Positions 9,877-18,516 of a stretch of DNA of 64,000 nt are shown here, in pieces. Every line of letters starts with the position of its first letter. Positions within the stretch are counted from its first letter, which is position 1. Location of the stretch: contig NZ_VSSP01000002.1 of the NCBI RefSeq assembly GCF_008312895.1, positions 310,001 to 374,000 of the forward strand. The letters are read 5' to 3'. The DNA comes from Luteimonas suaedae. Its GTDB lineage: Bacteria; Pseudomonadota; Gammaproteobacteria; Xanthomonadales; Xanthomonadaceae. The notes beneath the pieces were generated by a model. The model did not search any database. It worked only from the letters and a program-made list of their open reading frames with translations, and was not told where the DNA came from. A program made the translations under genes and the position numbers.

Positions 9877-10443
9877 GTGCGCCTGGTCCTGGCCTCCACC
9901 TCGCCCTACCGCCGCGATCTGCTGCGGCGCCTGCGGCTGCCATTCGAGGTCGCGCGGCCGGACGTGGATGAAAGCCCGAGAGCGGCCGAATCGCCAGCCG
10001 CGCTGGCGCAGCGGCTGGCGCGCGCCAAGGCCGCGGCGGTGTCCGCAGCCGATACCTGGACGATAGGCTCGGACCAGGTCGCCGAACTCGATGGCCGCGC
10101 GCTCGGCAAGCCCGGCGGCCGCGATGCCGCCCGCGCCCAGCTCGCGGCGATGTCGGGCACCGAAGTGCGGTTCCTCACCGCGCTGGCACTGCGCCACGGT
10201 GACGGCCGCTGCCTCGAGGCGCTGGATGTGACGGTGGTCCGCTTCCGCAGCCTCACCGGCGACGAGATCGCGCGCTACGTCGACGCCGAGCAACCGTTCG
10301 ACTGCGCCGGCAGCTTCAAGGCCGAAGGGCTCGGCATCGCCCTGTTCGAGGCGATCGCCAGCGAGGATCCGACCGCGCTGGTCGGCCTGCCGCTGATCGC
10401 CACGGCGCGACTGCTGCGCGAGGCCGGATTCACCGTGCCTTGA
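9877..10443 (+). CDS. yceF: Maf-family nucleotide pyrophosphatase, YceF type (7-methyl-GTP pyrophosphatase)
   Basis: 188 residues from GTG 9877. Maf proteins hydrolyse non-canonical nucleoside triphosphates to monophosphates; the YceF subgroup prefers m7GTP. Motifs: LASTSPYRR at the N terminus, DESPR, TIGSDQV with the catalytic Asp, GKPGGRDAARAQL, and CAGSFKAEGLGI then LVGLPL. The TSPYRR head and IGSDQV fit YceF rather than YhdE. In E. coli yceF also borders yceD-rpmF-fab, divergently as here. Confidence 0.92.
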   Translation: MRLVLASTSPYRRDLLRRLRLPFEVARPDVDESPRAAESPAALAQRLARAKAAAVSAADTWTIGSDQVAELDGRALGKPGGRDAARAQLAAMSGTEVRFLTALALRHGDGRCLEALDVTVVRFRSLTGDEIARYVDAEQPFDCAGSFKAEGLGIALFEAIASEDPTALVGLPLIATARLLREAGFTVP

Positions 10444-10452
10444 GGCCAAGAC

Positions 10453-10470
10453 GGTGGGCCGAGGCCCACC
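10453..10470. repeat. GGTGGGCC hairpin (REP family 3)
   Basis: Perfect palindrome GGTGGGCCGAGGCCCACC in the 112-base convergent gap between yceF and the glycosyltransferase gene. Two more copies lie between clpP and tig (47543-47560 and 47573-47590). It could act as a transcript-end hairpin, but has no U-run on either strand. Confidence 0.75.
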
Positions 10471-10555
10471 CTATGCCACCCCAACCCACGGTTCGCGCCC
10501 CTGCCCGCGCCACCGCACGCGGGCGCTGATCCGCGCCAATCCGTGGGAAAAATGC

Positions 10556-12397
10556 CTATCGAATCGTCACCGGTTGCTCGCGCCATTGCTCCACGCTGCC
10601 GTCGCGGCCGTGCAGGCGCAGGCCCAGCCAGTAACGACCCGGGCGCGCAACGGTGGCATCGATGGTCGCGTGGAAGCCGACCTTCGGATGCTCCGGATCG
10701 TTGGAGATCTCCCAGTAGCCGGCAACGCCCGGCGCTGGCGTCCCGTACTCGGCCTCCGCCACGACTTCGCCGTCGAGCGTCACCTCCACCCGGTCCAGGC
10801 CGACGCCGTCCTTGAACGCCCACCCGCGGATTTCGAACGGCCGCCGCACCGCGGCGCCGGAAATCGGTGTGTCGATCCAGGCCAGCGCCGGCGCCGCACA
10901 GGGGCGGTCCTGGTCGCGACCGGCGCCGTCGAGCGCGAACAGCAGGAAGCGCTGCGCACCGTGGTCGATGTTGAGCACGCGCGGCGGCGGCAACGGCCCG
11001 ACCCGCTCGCACAGGACGTGATAACGCCGCAGCAGCTGCCGGTACTGCACGTCGCTGGCGCCGACAACCAGCAGCACCGGGGCATCACCCCACTCGTCGC
11101 GGCCGCGCGTCCGCAGTCTCCACAATTGCAGCTGCGGCGCGCGACCGTGCGCGCGGTTGAGCGGATGGTCGAGCACTGCGATGCGCGGATCGCCCAGCGC
11201 GAAACCGAGCTCCGCGCCGATCTTGAAGTTGTCGGCGACGACCCGGGTGTCCGCCGGCATGCCGGCGCGCATCTCCTCCACCGCGTCGGCCAGGACCGTC
11301 CAGCCGGCGAAGTTCGACGGATACCACTTCAGCGCCGCGCTTTGCGCGCGCACCGAGGGCACCGACACCGCGACGTAGTAGGCGCTGATCACGCCCAGTC
11401 CAAGCGCGGCCAGCGCCCAGGTCGCGCGCCGCAGCCAGCGCGGCCAGGCATCGAGCAGCGCCGGCAGCAGCGGCAGCAGCGCGAGATAGCCGGGCAATGG
11501 CCAGTGGAAGCTGACGCGCTCGGTATCGGCGAAAAACCCGAGCGCGAAGAAACCGAGCACCACCAGCCCACCGAGCAAAGCGAACAGGCGCGCGGCCGGG
11601 CGCTCGTCGCGCCGCGAGCGCCACGCCGCCCACATCAGCGCCACGAACAGCAGCGGCGTGACCAGGGCAAGTTGCGTCGGCAGGAACAGCAGGCCCTCGG
11701 GATGGAAGGACCAGGGGTGGCGGTCGACGAGCTGGAAGCGCAGGCCTGCCTCGGCATTGTCGAGATTCCACGCCAGCAGCGGTGCCCAGGCCGCAGCGCC
11801 GAAGGCGATCGCGATCCACACCCGTGGGTCGCGCAATGCGCGCCGGCCGGCCGGCAGGCACAGCAGCGCGACCATGCCGACACCGATGACCGCGATGAAG
11901 CGGTAGTGGCTCAATGCGCCGATCGCCAGGCCCAGCGCCAGCAGCAGGGTCGCGTTGTATTCGACCTTGCGCAGCAACCGTGCGCCGGCATCGATGCACA
12001 GCAGGGTCGCCAGCGCCATCGGCACGTCCGGCAGTGCCAGCAGGCCGAGCGTGCCCGCCAGCGGCAGCAGCACCGTGGCGCTGCCGGCGAGCCACGCTTG
12101 ACGTTCACCGAACTCGCGCGCGACCAGCTTCACCATCCACCACGGCAGCGCCGCGGCCATCAACAGGAACGGCAGGCGCACCCCGAACTCGGAATTGCCC
12201 GCCACCTCGACGCCCAGCCGGATCAGCCAGGCGGTCAGCCCCGGCAGATCGGAATACGCCCAGCCGGGGTGCTGCCCTTCCTGCCAGTAGAACGCCTCGT
12301 CCACGAACAGCGGCAACTGCGTGGCCAGCACCAGCTTGAGCAGCAGCACCGTCGTCCACAACGCCACGAACGTGCGCCGCGCCCGGTCGGTGCGCAT
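10556..12397 (-). CDS. ArnT/PMT-like membrane glycosyltransferase with C-terminal beta-sandwich domain
   Basis: 613 residues from ATG 12397, which has a GAAGG ribosome-binding site four bases upstream (12442 is an alternative ATG). Around a dozen hydrophobic segments fill residues 10-375. The acidic loop motif LFVDEAFYW after the first helix is the catalytic-type Asp-Glu of GT39/GT83 enzymes, which move sugars from polyprenyl-phosphate donors on the periplasmic face. A soluble domain follows. The final ~95 residues (PFEIRGWAFKDGVGLDRVEV onward) look like an immunoglobulin-like beta-sandwich, an uncommon addition. Donor and acceptor are unknown; lipid A or another envelope glycan is possible. 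Confidence 0.82.
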   Translation of the reverse strand: MRTDRARRTFVALWTTVLLLKLVLATQLPLFVDEAFYWQEGQHPGWAYSDLPGLTAWLIRLGVEVAGNSEFGVRLPFLLMAAALPWWMVKLVAREFGERQAWLAGSATVLLPLAGTLGLLALPDVPMALATLLCIDAGARLLRKVEYNATLLLALGLAIGALSHYRFIAVIGVGMVALLCLPAGRRALRDPRVWIAIAFGAAAWAPLLAWNLDNAEAGLRFQLVDRHPWSFHPEGLLFLPTQLALVTPLLFVALMWAAWRSRRDERPAARLFALLGGLVVLGFFALGFFADTERVSFHWPLPGYLALLPLLPALLDAWPRWLRRATWALAALGLGVISAYYVAVSVPSVRAQSAALKWYPSNFAGWTVLADAVEEMRAGMPADTRVVADNFKIGAELGFALGDPRIAVLDHPLNRAHGRAPQLQLWRLRTRGRDEWGDAPVLLVVGASDVQYRQLLRRYHVLCERVGPLPPPRVLNIDHGAQRFLLFALDGAGRDQDRPCAAPALAWIDTPISGAAVRRPFEIRGWAFKDGVGLDRVEVTLDGEVVAEAEYGTPAPGVAGYWEISNDPEHPKVGFHATIDATVARPGRYWLGLRLHGRDGSVEQWREQPVTIR

Positions 12398-12552
12398 ATC
12401 GCCTTCACGCATGTCGATGGCATCCGGCATCCGCATTCGCATCCGACCCCGTTACACTCGTTGCACCCGCGATGGACCTGTCCGGCGTTGCCCCACGCGC
12501 CGTGATGCGCGTCGCGATCCGGGATTCACCCACATAACGCCGGAGATCGCCG

Positions 12553-13506
12553 ATGTCCGTATCGCCCGCGCATGCCGACATGCTAACCGACGATCTGTTA
12601 AACGCGCTCAAGGCCGCGCAGCAGCAGGTCAACGCGCTGTTGCTGGGCAAGGCGCAGGAAGTGCGGCTCGCCTTCGTCGCGCTGCTGTCCGACGGACATC
12701 TGCTGATCGAGGACCTGCCCGGCCTCGGCAAGACCACGCTGGCACATGCACTGGCGGCGACGGTCGGGCTGGGCTTCCAGCGCGTGCAGTTCACCTCCGA
12801 CCTGCTGCCTTCGGACATCGTCGGCGTATCGGTCTACGACGCGCAGGCGCGGAAGTTCGAGTTTCATCCGGGGCCGGTGTTCGCGCACGTGCTGCTCGCC
12901 GACGAGATCAACCGCGCCCCGCCGCGCACGCAGAGCGCGCTGCTCGAGGCGATGGCCGAGCAGCAGGTCAGCATCGACGGCAACACCCACCGGCTGCCGG
13001 AGCCGTTCTTCGTGATCGCCACGCAGAACCCGCTCGATCTCGCCGGCACCTATCCACTGCCCGATTCGCAACTCGATCGTTTCCTGCTGCGGCTCAGCCT
13101 GGGCTATCCCGGCCGCGATGCCGAGCGCGCACTGCTCTCGGGCAGCGACCGCCGCGGGCTGATCGCGCAGGCGCAGCCGATGCTCGACGCCGCGCAGGTG
13201 GTGCGGCTGCGCCACGCCGCCCGCACGGTGCACGCCAGCGATGCTTTGGTGGACTACGTGCAGGCGCTGGTCGAACGCAGCCGCCACCACGGCGGCGTGC
13301 GCGTGGGGCTGTCGCCGCGTGCCGGCATCGCCCTGCTGCAGGCCGCGCGCGCTTACGCGCTGCTGCTGGGGCGCCGACACGTGCTGCCCGAGGACGTGCA
13401 GGCGCTGTTCGCCGCGGTCGCCGCGCACCGCCTGGTGCCCGAATCCGAGGCCGGCGACGGCGCCGCGCTGGCGAAGGCGATCCTGCATGCGGTCCCGGTC
13501 GACTGA
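12553..13506 (+). CDS. MoxR-family AAA+ ATPase
   Basis: 317 residues. Walker A is DLPGLGKTT (54-62), Walker B is LLADEIN (114-120), with sensor 1 ATQNP and an arginine-finger region LDRFLLRL. MoxR ATPases act as chaperone-like factors, often with DUF58 and von Willebrand proteins, in maturation of complexes or cell-envelope stress responses. The following genes (DUF58, transglutaminase) overlap it and complete the standard operon. ATG 12553; the 155 bases upstream separate it from the divergent glycosyltransferase. Confidence 0.93.
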   Translation: MSVSPAHADMLTDDLLNALKAAQQQVNALLLGKAQEVRLAFVALLSDGHLLIEDLPGLGKTTLAHALAATVGLGFQRVQFTSDLLPSDIVGVSVYDAQARKFEFHPGPVFAHVLLADEINRAPPRTQSALLEAMAEQQVSIDGNTHRLPEPFFVIATQNPLDLAGTYPLPDSQLDRFLLRLSLGYPGRDAERALLSGSDRRGLIAQAQPMLDAAQVVRLRHAARTVHASDALVDYVQALVERSRHHGGVRVGLSPRAGIALLQAARAYALLLGRRHVLPEDVQALFAAVAAHRLVPESEAGDGAALAKAILHAVPVD

Positions 13507-14551
13507 CACCACGCCGGCGCGCGCGTCCGCGCCTCCCCGCCCCGCGACGGCGGCCTCCGCCGGCATCACGCCGGCCGCTTCCGGCTTCGCCGCCGCGTGG
13601 CGGCGCCTGCTGCTGTTCGCGCGTCCACGCCAACCCGAAACGCTGCCGGCACGCTTCAACCGCAACCGGGTCTACGTGCTGCCGACCGCGTTCGGGCTGT
13701 TCTTCCTCGTGTTGCTGCTGACCATGGGCGTGGGTGCGCTGAACTACAACAACAATCCGGCGCTGCTGTTGTGCCTGCTGCTGACCGGGACCGCGCTGGC
13801 GAGCCTGCTCGGCGCACACCTGCAGCTGAGCGGGCTGGAAGTGCACGCGGTCGGCGCCGAACCGGTCGCCGCAGGACGCCCGCTGCTGCTGCGCTTGCAC
13901 GTGCGCGCCGACCCGAAGCGGGTGCGCCGCGGGCTGCGCGTGGAGATCGGCGACGCCGCCGCCATGCTGTCGCTCGCCCAGGGCGCCGGCGAGGCGACGC
14001 TGGAGCTGCCCACCCTCCATCGTGGCTGGTACGAACTCGACCGCATCCGCATCTCGACCACGCGGCCGCTGGGCCTGGCCCGGGCCTGGGCATGGGTGTG
14101 GCCGGAGGCGCCGCTGCTGGTCTATCCCGCGCCCGAGGCGCACGGTCCGCCGCTGCCCGAAGGCGCCGGCGACAACGCCCAGGCGCGGCTGCATCCCTCG
14201 GGCGATGACATCCACCACCTGCGCGGCTGGCGCCGCGGCGATTCGCGGCGCGCGATCGCGTGGAAGCCTTCGGCGCGGCGCGACACGCTGGTGGTGCGCG
14301 AGTACGAGCAGCCGCAAGGCGCCGATGTGGTGCTGGATTGGCGCCGGCTGTCGTCGCTGCCCGACGAGGACCGCATCCGCCGCCTGGCGCGCTGGGTCGA
14401 CGAGGCCGAGCGCGACCAGCGCCGCTACCGCCTGGTGCTGCCCGGCCAACCGCCGCTGGGCCCGGCCGGCGGTGCGCAGCACCGGCACGCCTGCCTGCGC
14501 GCGCTGGCACTGCTGCCCGGCCAGCCCGCACCGGTCGCCGCCCATGGCTGA
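13487..14551 (+). CDS. DUF58 domain-containing membrane protein
   Basis: 354 residues from ATG 13487, which overlaps the moxR end by 20 bases and has GAAGG nine bases upstream. Two N-terminal membrane helices (about residues 64-82 and 88-105) precede a cytoplasmic domain with the DUF58 signature HLRGWRRGDSRRAIAWKPSA, followed by LVVREYEQ. DUF58 proteins accompany MoxR ATPases; the domain resembles a degenerate von Willebrand A fold. The substrate or partner here is unknown. An upstream open frame is antisense-like noise within moxR. Confidence 0.88.
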   Translation: MRSRSTDTTPARASAPPRPATAASAGITPAASGFAAAWRRLLLFARPRQPETLPARFNRNRVYVLPTAFGLFFLVLLLTMGVGALNYNNNPALLLCLLLTGTALASLLGAHLQLSGLEVHAVGAEPVAAGRPLLLRLHVRADPKRVRRGLRVEIGDAAAMLSLAQGAGEATLELPTLHRGWYELDRIRISTTRPLGLARAWAWVWPEAPLLVYPAPEAHGPPLPEGAGDNAQARLHPSGDDIHHLRGWRRGDSRRAIAWKPSARRDTLVVREYEQPQGADVVLDWRRLSSLPDEDRIRRLARWVDEAERDQRRYRLVLPGQPPLGPAGGAQHRHACLRALALLPGQPAPVAAHG

Positions 14552-16541
14552 GCGGCGGCCGTCGCCGACGCTGGATGCCGGCAGCCGCGCCTGGGCGCTC
14601 GCGGCCACCGCCAGCTGCCTGCTGCCGCTGCTGCTGCAACTGCCCGGAGCGGGCGGTCCCGCCATCGGCGGCCTGGGATTGCTGGTGGCCGCGATCTCGT
14701 GGCGCCATCGCATACCGGGCTGGTTGCGGCTGCTGCTGGCGCTGGCGCTGATCGGCGTGGTGCTGGCGACCGCGCGCTTCGCCTTCGGCCGCGACACCGG
14801 TTGTGCGCTGCTGGCGGCGATGCTGGCGATCAAGCCGGTCGAGCTGTTCACCCTGCGCGACGCCCGCAGCCTGCTCGGATTCGCGCTGTTCGCGCCGTTT
14901 GCCACCTTCCTGCTCGACCAAGGACCCTTGTCGCTGCTGCTCGGGCTTGCCGGGGCGACGCTGGCGCTGGCGGCGCTGCTGCGACTGTCGGAACTGGAAT
15001 CGGGCGACGAGCGCGCGGCCGGTTCGGACATGGCCGGCGCCCATGGCGCGTGGCGGCGCCTCACCGCGGTGTTGTGGCTGATGGCGATCGGGCTGCCGCT
15101 GGCGTTGACCGCGTTCTGGCTGTTCCCGCGCATGGCGGCGCCGCTGTGGGGCGTGCCGGAGCGGGCGGTGGCGCGTCCGGGCCTGTCGGACACGATGACG
15201 CCGGGCGAATGGATCGACTTGCTGGGCGACGACTCGCCCGCTGCGCGGGTCCGGTTCTTCGGGCCGAGCCCGGCGCCGGAGGAGATGTACTGGCGCGGTC
15301 CGGTGCTGCTCGACTATGACGGACGCAGCTGGTCGCGTGCCGAGTGGCTGGGCGGGCTGCCTCCCGCCGAGACCGCGCGCGGTGGCCGCACCTGGGACTA
15401 CGAGATCGCACTCGAACCCACCGACCGCCGCCACGCAGTTGCGTTGGAACTGCCGCTGGCCGCCCCCGACGGCGTGCAGCTGTCGCACGACTACAGCATG
15501 ACCGCAAGCCGACCGTTGAGTTCGTTGCAGCGCTGGCGACTGCGCTCGGCGGCACCGGTCGCGTTCGAGCCGGAACTGCGGCCGATGCTGCGCCAGCTGG
15601 CGCTGCGGCTGCCGCAGGGCTTCAATCCGCGCACCGTGGCGCTGGCGCGGCAGTGGCGACAGGAGGCCGGGCCGGACGACGCGGCCGTCGTCCAGCGGAT
15701 GCTGCGCTGGGTGCGCAGCGACTTCGCCTACACGCTGGCCACGCCGCTGCCGGGCCGGCACGCGGTCGACGAGTTCCTGTTCGACGAGCAGGCGGGTTTC
15801 TGTGAACACTACAGTTCGGCGTTCGTGGTGCTGATGCGCGCGGCCGGGATTCCGGCGCGGGTGGTCACCGGCTATGTCGGCGGTTACTACAACCGCTTCG
15901 GCGAGTACTGGATCGTGCGCAGGATGGACGCGCACGCCTGGGCCGAGGTCTGGCTGGACGGCCGCGGCTGGGTGCGCGTGGACCCGACCGCGGCGGTCGC
16001 ACCGGAGCGCATCTACGACACGATCGAGGACCTGCCGCAAGGTGGCTTCGATGCGCTGGTGCGGATGACGCCGGTGGTGGATTTCGGCGACTGGATGCGC
16101 CGCGGCTGGAACGACTTCGTGCTCGGCTTCGATGCCGCCCGCCAGCAGCGACTGCTGCAGCCGCTCGGCATCCGCGAACTCGCCCCGCGGCAGTTGATCA
16201 TCCTGTTCGCCGCCCTGGGCGGCCTGGCGCTGGCGTGGATGCTGTGGCTGGTGGCGCGCGGCGAGCGCGAGCGCGATCCGGTGCTGCGCGCCTGGCACCG
16301 CCTCGGCGAGCGCTATGCCCGGCTCGGACTGGCGCGCGCGCCGCACGAGCCGGCGGCGCGCTGGACCGCGCGCGTGCTCGCGGCGCGGCCGGAGGCGCAC
16401 GCCTTGGCGGCGCTCAGCGCACGTTTCGAACAATGGCGCTACGCTGCGGATCGTGGCGACGCGAGCTCGGCCCGCGCACTGGCGCGGGACCTGCTGGCGC
16501 ATCGCCCCGACCGTACGCCGGGACCGGAGAGACCACGATGA
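14544..16541 (+). CDS. Transglutaminase-like membrane protein (DUF3488/TgpA type)
   Basis: 665 residues. Several N-terminal membrane helices (about 15-205) precede a periplasmic transglutaminase-core domain with an intact papain-like triad: C420 (AGFCEHYSSAF), H464 (MDAHAWAEVW) and D480 (VRVDPTAAV). One more helix (about 550-570) and a short cytoplasmic tail end the protein. TgpA of Pseudomonas has this layout and is essential there. ATG 14544 overlaps the DUF58 stop. The triad is a useful in-window contrast to the dead transglutaminase at 22947-24476. Confidence 0.92.
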   Translation: MAERRPSPTLDAGSRAWALAATASCLLPLLLQLPGAGGPAIGGLGLLVAAISWRHRIPGWLRLLLALALIGVVLATARFAFGRDTGCALLAAMLAIKPVELFTLRDARSLLGFALFAPFATFLLDQGPLSLLLGLAGATLALAALLRLSELESGDERAAGSDMAGAHGAWRRLTAVLWLMAIGLPLALTAFWLFPRMAAPLWGVPERAVARPGLSDTMTPGEWIDLLGDDSPAARVRFFGPSPAPEEMYWRGPVLLDYDGRSWSRAEWLGGLPPAETARGGRTWDYEIALEPTDRRHAVALELPLAAPDGVQLSHDYSMTASRPLSSLQRWRLRSAAPVAFEPELRPMLRQLALRLPQGFNPRTVALARQWRQEAGPDDAAVVQRMLRWVRSDFAYTLATPLPGRHAVDEFLFDEQAGFCEHYSSAFVVLMRAAGIPARVVTGYVGGYYNRFGEYWIVRRMDAHAWAEVWLDGRGWVRVDPTAAVAPERIYDTIEDLPQGGFDALVRMTPVVDFGDWMRRGWNDFVLGFDAARQQRLLQPLGIRELAPRQLIILFAALGGLALAWMLWLVARGERERDPVLRAWHRLGERYARLGLARAPHEPAARWTARVLAARPEAHALAALSARFEQWRYAADRGDASSARALARDLLAHRPDRTPGPERPR

Positions 16542-17035
16542 AGACCTTCGCTTTGACCGCCGCCGTGCTGGCCGGCCTGCTACTCGCCGGCTGCGTCACG
16601 CAACCGGCCCCGCTGCAGGGCGACTACCCGGCGATCACGCCCGAGGACGCCGCCGCCGGCGACCTTACCGGCACCATGGTGCGCTGGGGCGGACGCGTGG
16701 TCGAGGTCGAGCCACAGGCCGACCGCACCTGTTTCACCATGCTCTCCACCCGCCTGGACGCGTCCGGCCGCCCCTACGGCGGCAGCGATGCGACCGGCGG
16801 CCGCTTCCTCGCCTGCCGCATCGGCTTCTACGATCCGGCGGTCTTCGAGGAAAACCGCGAGGTCACCTTCACCGGGCGCATCGACGGCTACGAGACCCGA
16901 CGCATCGGCGAATACGACTACCGCTTCCCGCACGTGACGGCCGACGTCGTCTACCTGTGGCCGGAACGCGAGGACGTGCGCGTGATCGTGCACGATCCGT
17001 ACCCGTACCCGTGGCACGGCTGGTGGTGGTGGTGA
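16538..17035 (+). CDS. slp: Slp-family outer membrane lipoprotein
   Basis: 165 residues. Lipoprotein signal peptide MKTFALTAAVLAGLLLAGC with lipobox cysteine C19. The mature part carries the Slp pattern VRWGGRVVEVE, then GRFLACRIGFYDP and GEYDYRFPHVTADVVYLW. Slp is a starvation/stationary-phase-induced outer-membrane lipoprotein in E. coli; its role is uncertain. The start overlaps the transglutaminase stop (ATGA). The C terminus ends in aromatic residues HGWWWW, which is odd. Confidence 0.9.
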   Translation: MKTFALTAAVLAGLLLAGCVTQPAPLQGDYPAITPEDAAAGDLTGTMVRWGGRVVEVEPQADRTCFTMLSTRLDASGRPYGGSDATGGRFLACRIGFYDPAVFEENREVTFTGRIDGYETRRIGEYDYRFPHVTADVVYLWPEREDVRVIVHDPYPYPWHGWWWW

Positions 17036-17047
17036 CGCGCATTCGCC

Positions 17048-17191
17048 CGTAGGAGCGCGCCGCGCGCGCGATGCCGCGGGCATTTCACCGCCAGCGAATT
17101 CCGGTGACCGGCGCGCCTGCCAGTCCGGAATCGCGGTATCCACCGGATCCTGTCGGCACCCGCGGTATCGCGCGCATGGCGCGCTCCTACG
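17048..17191. repeat. REP pair, family 2 copy 2
   Basis: Arms at 17048-17080 (CGTAGGAGCGCGCC head) and 17159-17191 are inverted complements with the same inner CGCGCGATGCCGCGGG as the copy at 3641-3791. The right arm runs into the 3' end of the HIT gene, whose TAG stop (17189-17187 on the minus strand) is part of the GTAGGAG head. Confidence 0.8.
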
Positions 17192-17537
17192 CCGCCGGGG
17201 TGCCGAAGCCGCCGAGCTGGGCGCCGGCGAGCAGGTGCAGATGCAGCTGGTAGACGGTCTGGCCGCCGTGCGCATTGCAGTTCATGACCACGCGGTAGCC
17301 GTCCTCGGCGAAGCCTTCCTTGCGTGCGTACTCGGCGGCGGCCAGCGCCAGGCGGCCGATGAGTTCGGCGTGTTCCGGCTTGGCGGCGTCGAGCGACGCG
17401 ATCGTCTGCTTCGGCACGAACAACACATGCACCGGCGCCTGCGGCCCGGTGTCGCGGAACGCGATCAGGTACTCGTCCTCGTAGACGATGTCCGCCGGGA
17501 TCTCGCGACTGATGATCTTGTGGAAGATGGTGTCCAT
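17187..17537 (-). CDS. HIT family protein (histidine triad nucleotide-binding)
   Basis: 116 residues from ATG 17537. The histidine triad reads TVYQLHLHLLAG near the C terminus, and FHKIISREIPADIVYED opens the family fold (HINT-type purine nucleoside phosphoramidase). The reading frame continues upstream through the heptamer repeat as repeated SPITNHQ, but this is repeat translation, not protein. The gene is squeezed between repeats: its stop lies in a REP head and its 5' side is a 12-copy heptamer array ten bases from the ATG, leaving no clear Shine-Dalgarno. Confidence 0.93.
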   Translation of the reverse strand: MDTIFHKIISREIPADIVYEDEYLIAFRDTGPQAPVHVLFVPKQTIASLDAAKPEHAELIGRLALAAAEYARKEGFAEDGYRVVMNCNAHGGQTVYQLHLHLLAGAQLGGFGTPAA

Positions 17538-17546
17538 GGGGGAGCC

Positions 17547-17722
17547 GTGATTGGTGATTGGTGATTGGTGATTGGTGATTGGTGATTGGTGATTGGTGAT
17601 TGGTGATTGGTGATTGGTGATTGGTGATTGGAAAAGCATACCCTCCCGCTGCCATGGGTACCGTGAGGGACGGCGGCCTCTATCGCTTCTGGCGAATCAC
17701 GCATCACCAATCACGAATCACC
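17547..17722. repeat. GTGATTG heptamer array with inverted right arm
   Basis: Twelve tandem copies of GTGATTG (17547-17630), then about 60 bases, then an inverted arm of related heptamers (17693-17722, CGAATCACGCATCACC type). It occupies the gap between recR and the HIT gene. The 7-base unit is not a multiple of three, so copy-number changes alter spacing and frame before the HIT start. The same heptamers build the 33-base inverted repeat between phoB and phoR. Confidence 0.9.
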
Positions 17723-17726
17723 GCCC

Positions 17727-18323
17727 TCAAGGCACCTCACTGCGGCTGCCGAAGGCATGCGACAGCGTGCCGCGGTCGGCGTATTCGAGTTCGCCGCCCA
17801 GCGGCAGCCCGTGCGTGGGCCGGCTCGGGCGCACGCCGTGCTGGCGCGCGAGTTGTGCCAGGTAGTGCGCGGTGGCCTCGCCTTCGACCGTGGGGTTGGT
17901 GGCGATGATCAGCTCCTGCACGTCGCCTTCGGCCAGCCGTGCGGCCAGGCGGTCGAGCCCGAGTTCGCGCGGACCGATGCCGTCGAGCGGGCTCAGCCGT
18001 CCCTGCAGCACGAAGTACAGCCCGCGGTACTCGGTGGCCTGCTCGATCGCCAGCCGGTCGGCCGGCGTCTCCACCGCGCACAACTGGTGCGCATCGCGCG
18101 AGGCGCTGGCGCAGATCGCACAGATGTCGGTTTCGCTGAAATCGCGGCAGCGCTCGCAATGGCGGATGTGCTCGATCGCCGCGGACAGCGCCGCGGACAG
18201 CCGCGTGCCGCCCTCGCGCTGCCGCTCGAGGATGTGGTAGGCCATGCGTTGCGCGGTCTTCTGCCCGACCCCGGGCAGCACGCGCAGGGCTTCAATCAGC
18301 TGTTCGAGCAATGGCGATGACAT
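17727..18323 (-). CDS. recR: Recombination mediator protein RecR
   Basis: 198 residues, usual length. Helix-hairpin-helix near [18 protein letters not shown] (15-32), C4 zinc finger C56, C59, C68 and C71, and a Toprim domain with [16 protein letters not shown]. It works with RecF/RecO to load RecA at gaps and stalled forks. The order dnaX-ybaB-recR is the conserved bacterial arrangement. The ATG at 18323 is unambiguous. Confidence 0.97.
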   Translation of the reverse strand: MSSPLLEQLIEALRVLPGVGQKTAQRMAYHILERQREGGTRLSAALSAAIEHIRHCERCRDFSETDICAICASASRDAHQLCAVETPADRLAIEQATEYRGLYFVLQGRLSPLDGIGPRELGLDRLAARLAEGDVQELIIATNPTVEGEATAHYLAQLARQHGVRPSRPTHGLPLGGELEYADRGTLSHAFGSRSEVP

Positions 18324-18375
18324 GGGTACGGGGGCTCGGGGCTCGGGCGGAGCTCGGGGGAAAGGCTAAAGAACT

Positions 18376-18466
18376 GTCATCCCAGCGCAAGCTGGGATCC
18401 AGGTTGCTGTCGGCCGCTCAATACAACCGCAAAATCAAAACGGATCCCAGCTTGCACTGCGATGAC
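18376..18466. repeat. Long inverted repeat between ybaB and recR
   Basis: Arms GTCATCCCAGCGCAAGCTGG... (18376-18400) and its near-complement (18442-18466) differ by a few bases; each arm contains its own short palindrome. Length about 91 bases. It resembles a small non-autonomous element or REP-type unit. The motif GTCATCCC..GGGATGAC is not among the other repeat families in the window. Confidence 0.75.
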
Positions 18467-18516
18467 AAACAAAAAACCGGCAGGCTCTTTCGAATCCCGA
18501 ACCACGAATCCCGGCT

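Noticed and set aside
10454-12505. 683-codon plus-strand frame opposite the glycosyltransferase
   Set aside because: Low-complexity composition and no homology features; the minus strand has membrane helices and the DE motif.
13656-16502. 948-codon minus-strand frame opposite DUF58 and transglutaminase
   Set aside because: Arg/Gln/Ala-rich, no motif; the plus-strand genes carry intact catalytic and family motifs.
17547-17630. Possible CRISPR array
   Set aside because: A seven-base unit repeated without spacers is a simple tandem repeat, and no cas genes are present.
17187-17639. N-terminal extension of the HIT protein through the repeat (SPITNHQ units)
   Set aside because: It is the translation of a seven-base tandem repeat; the family starts at MDTIFHK.
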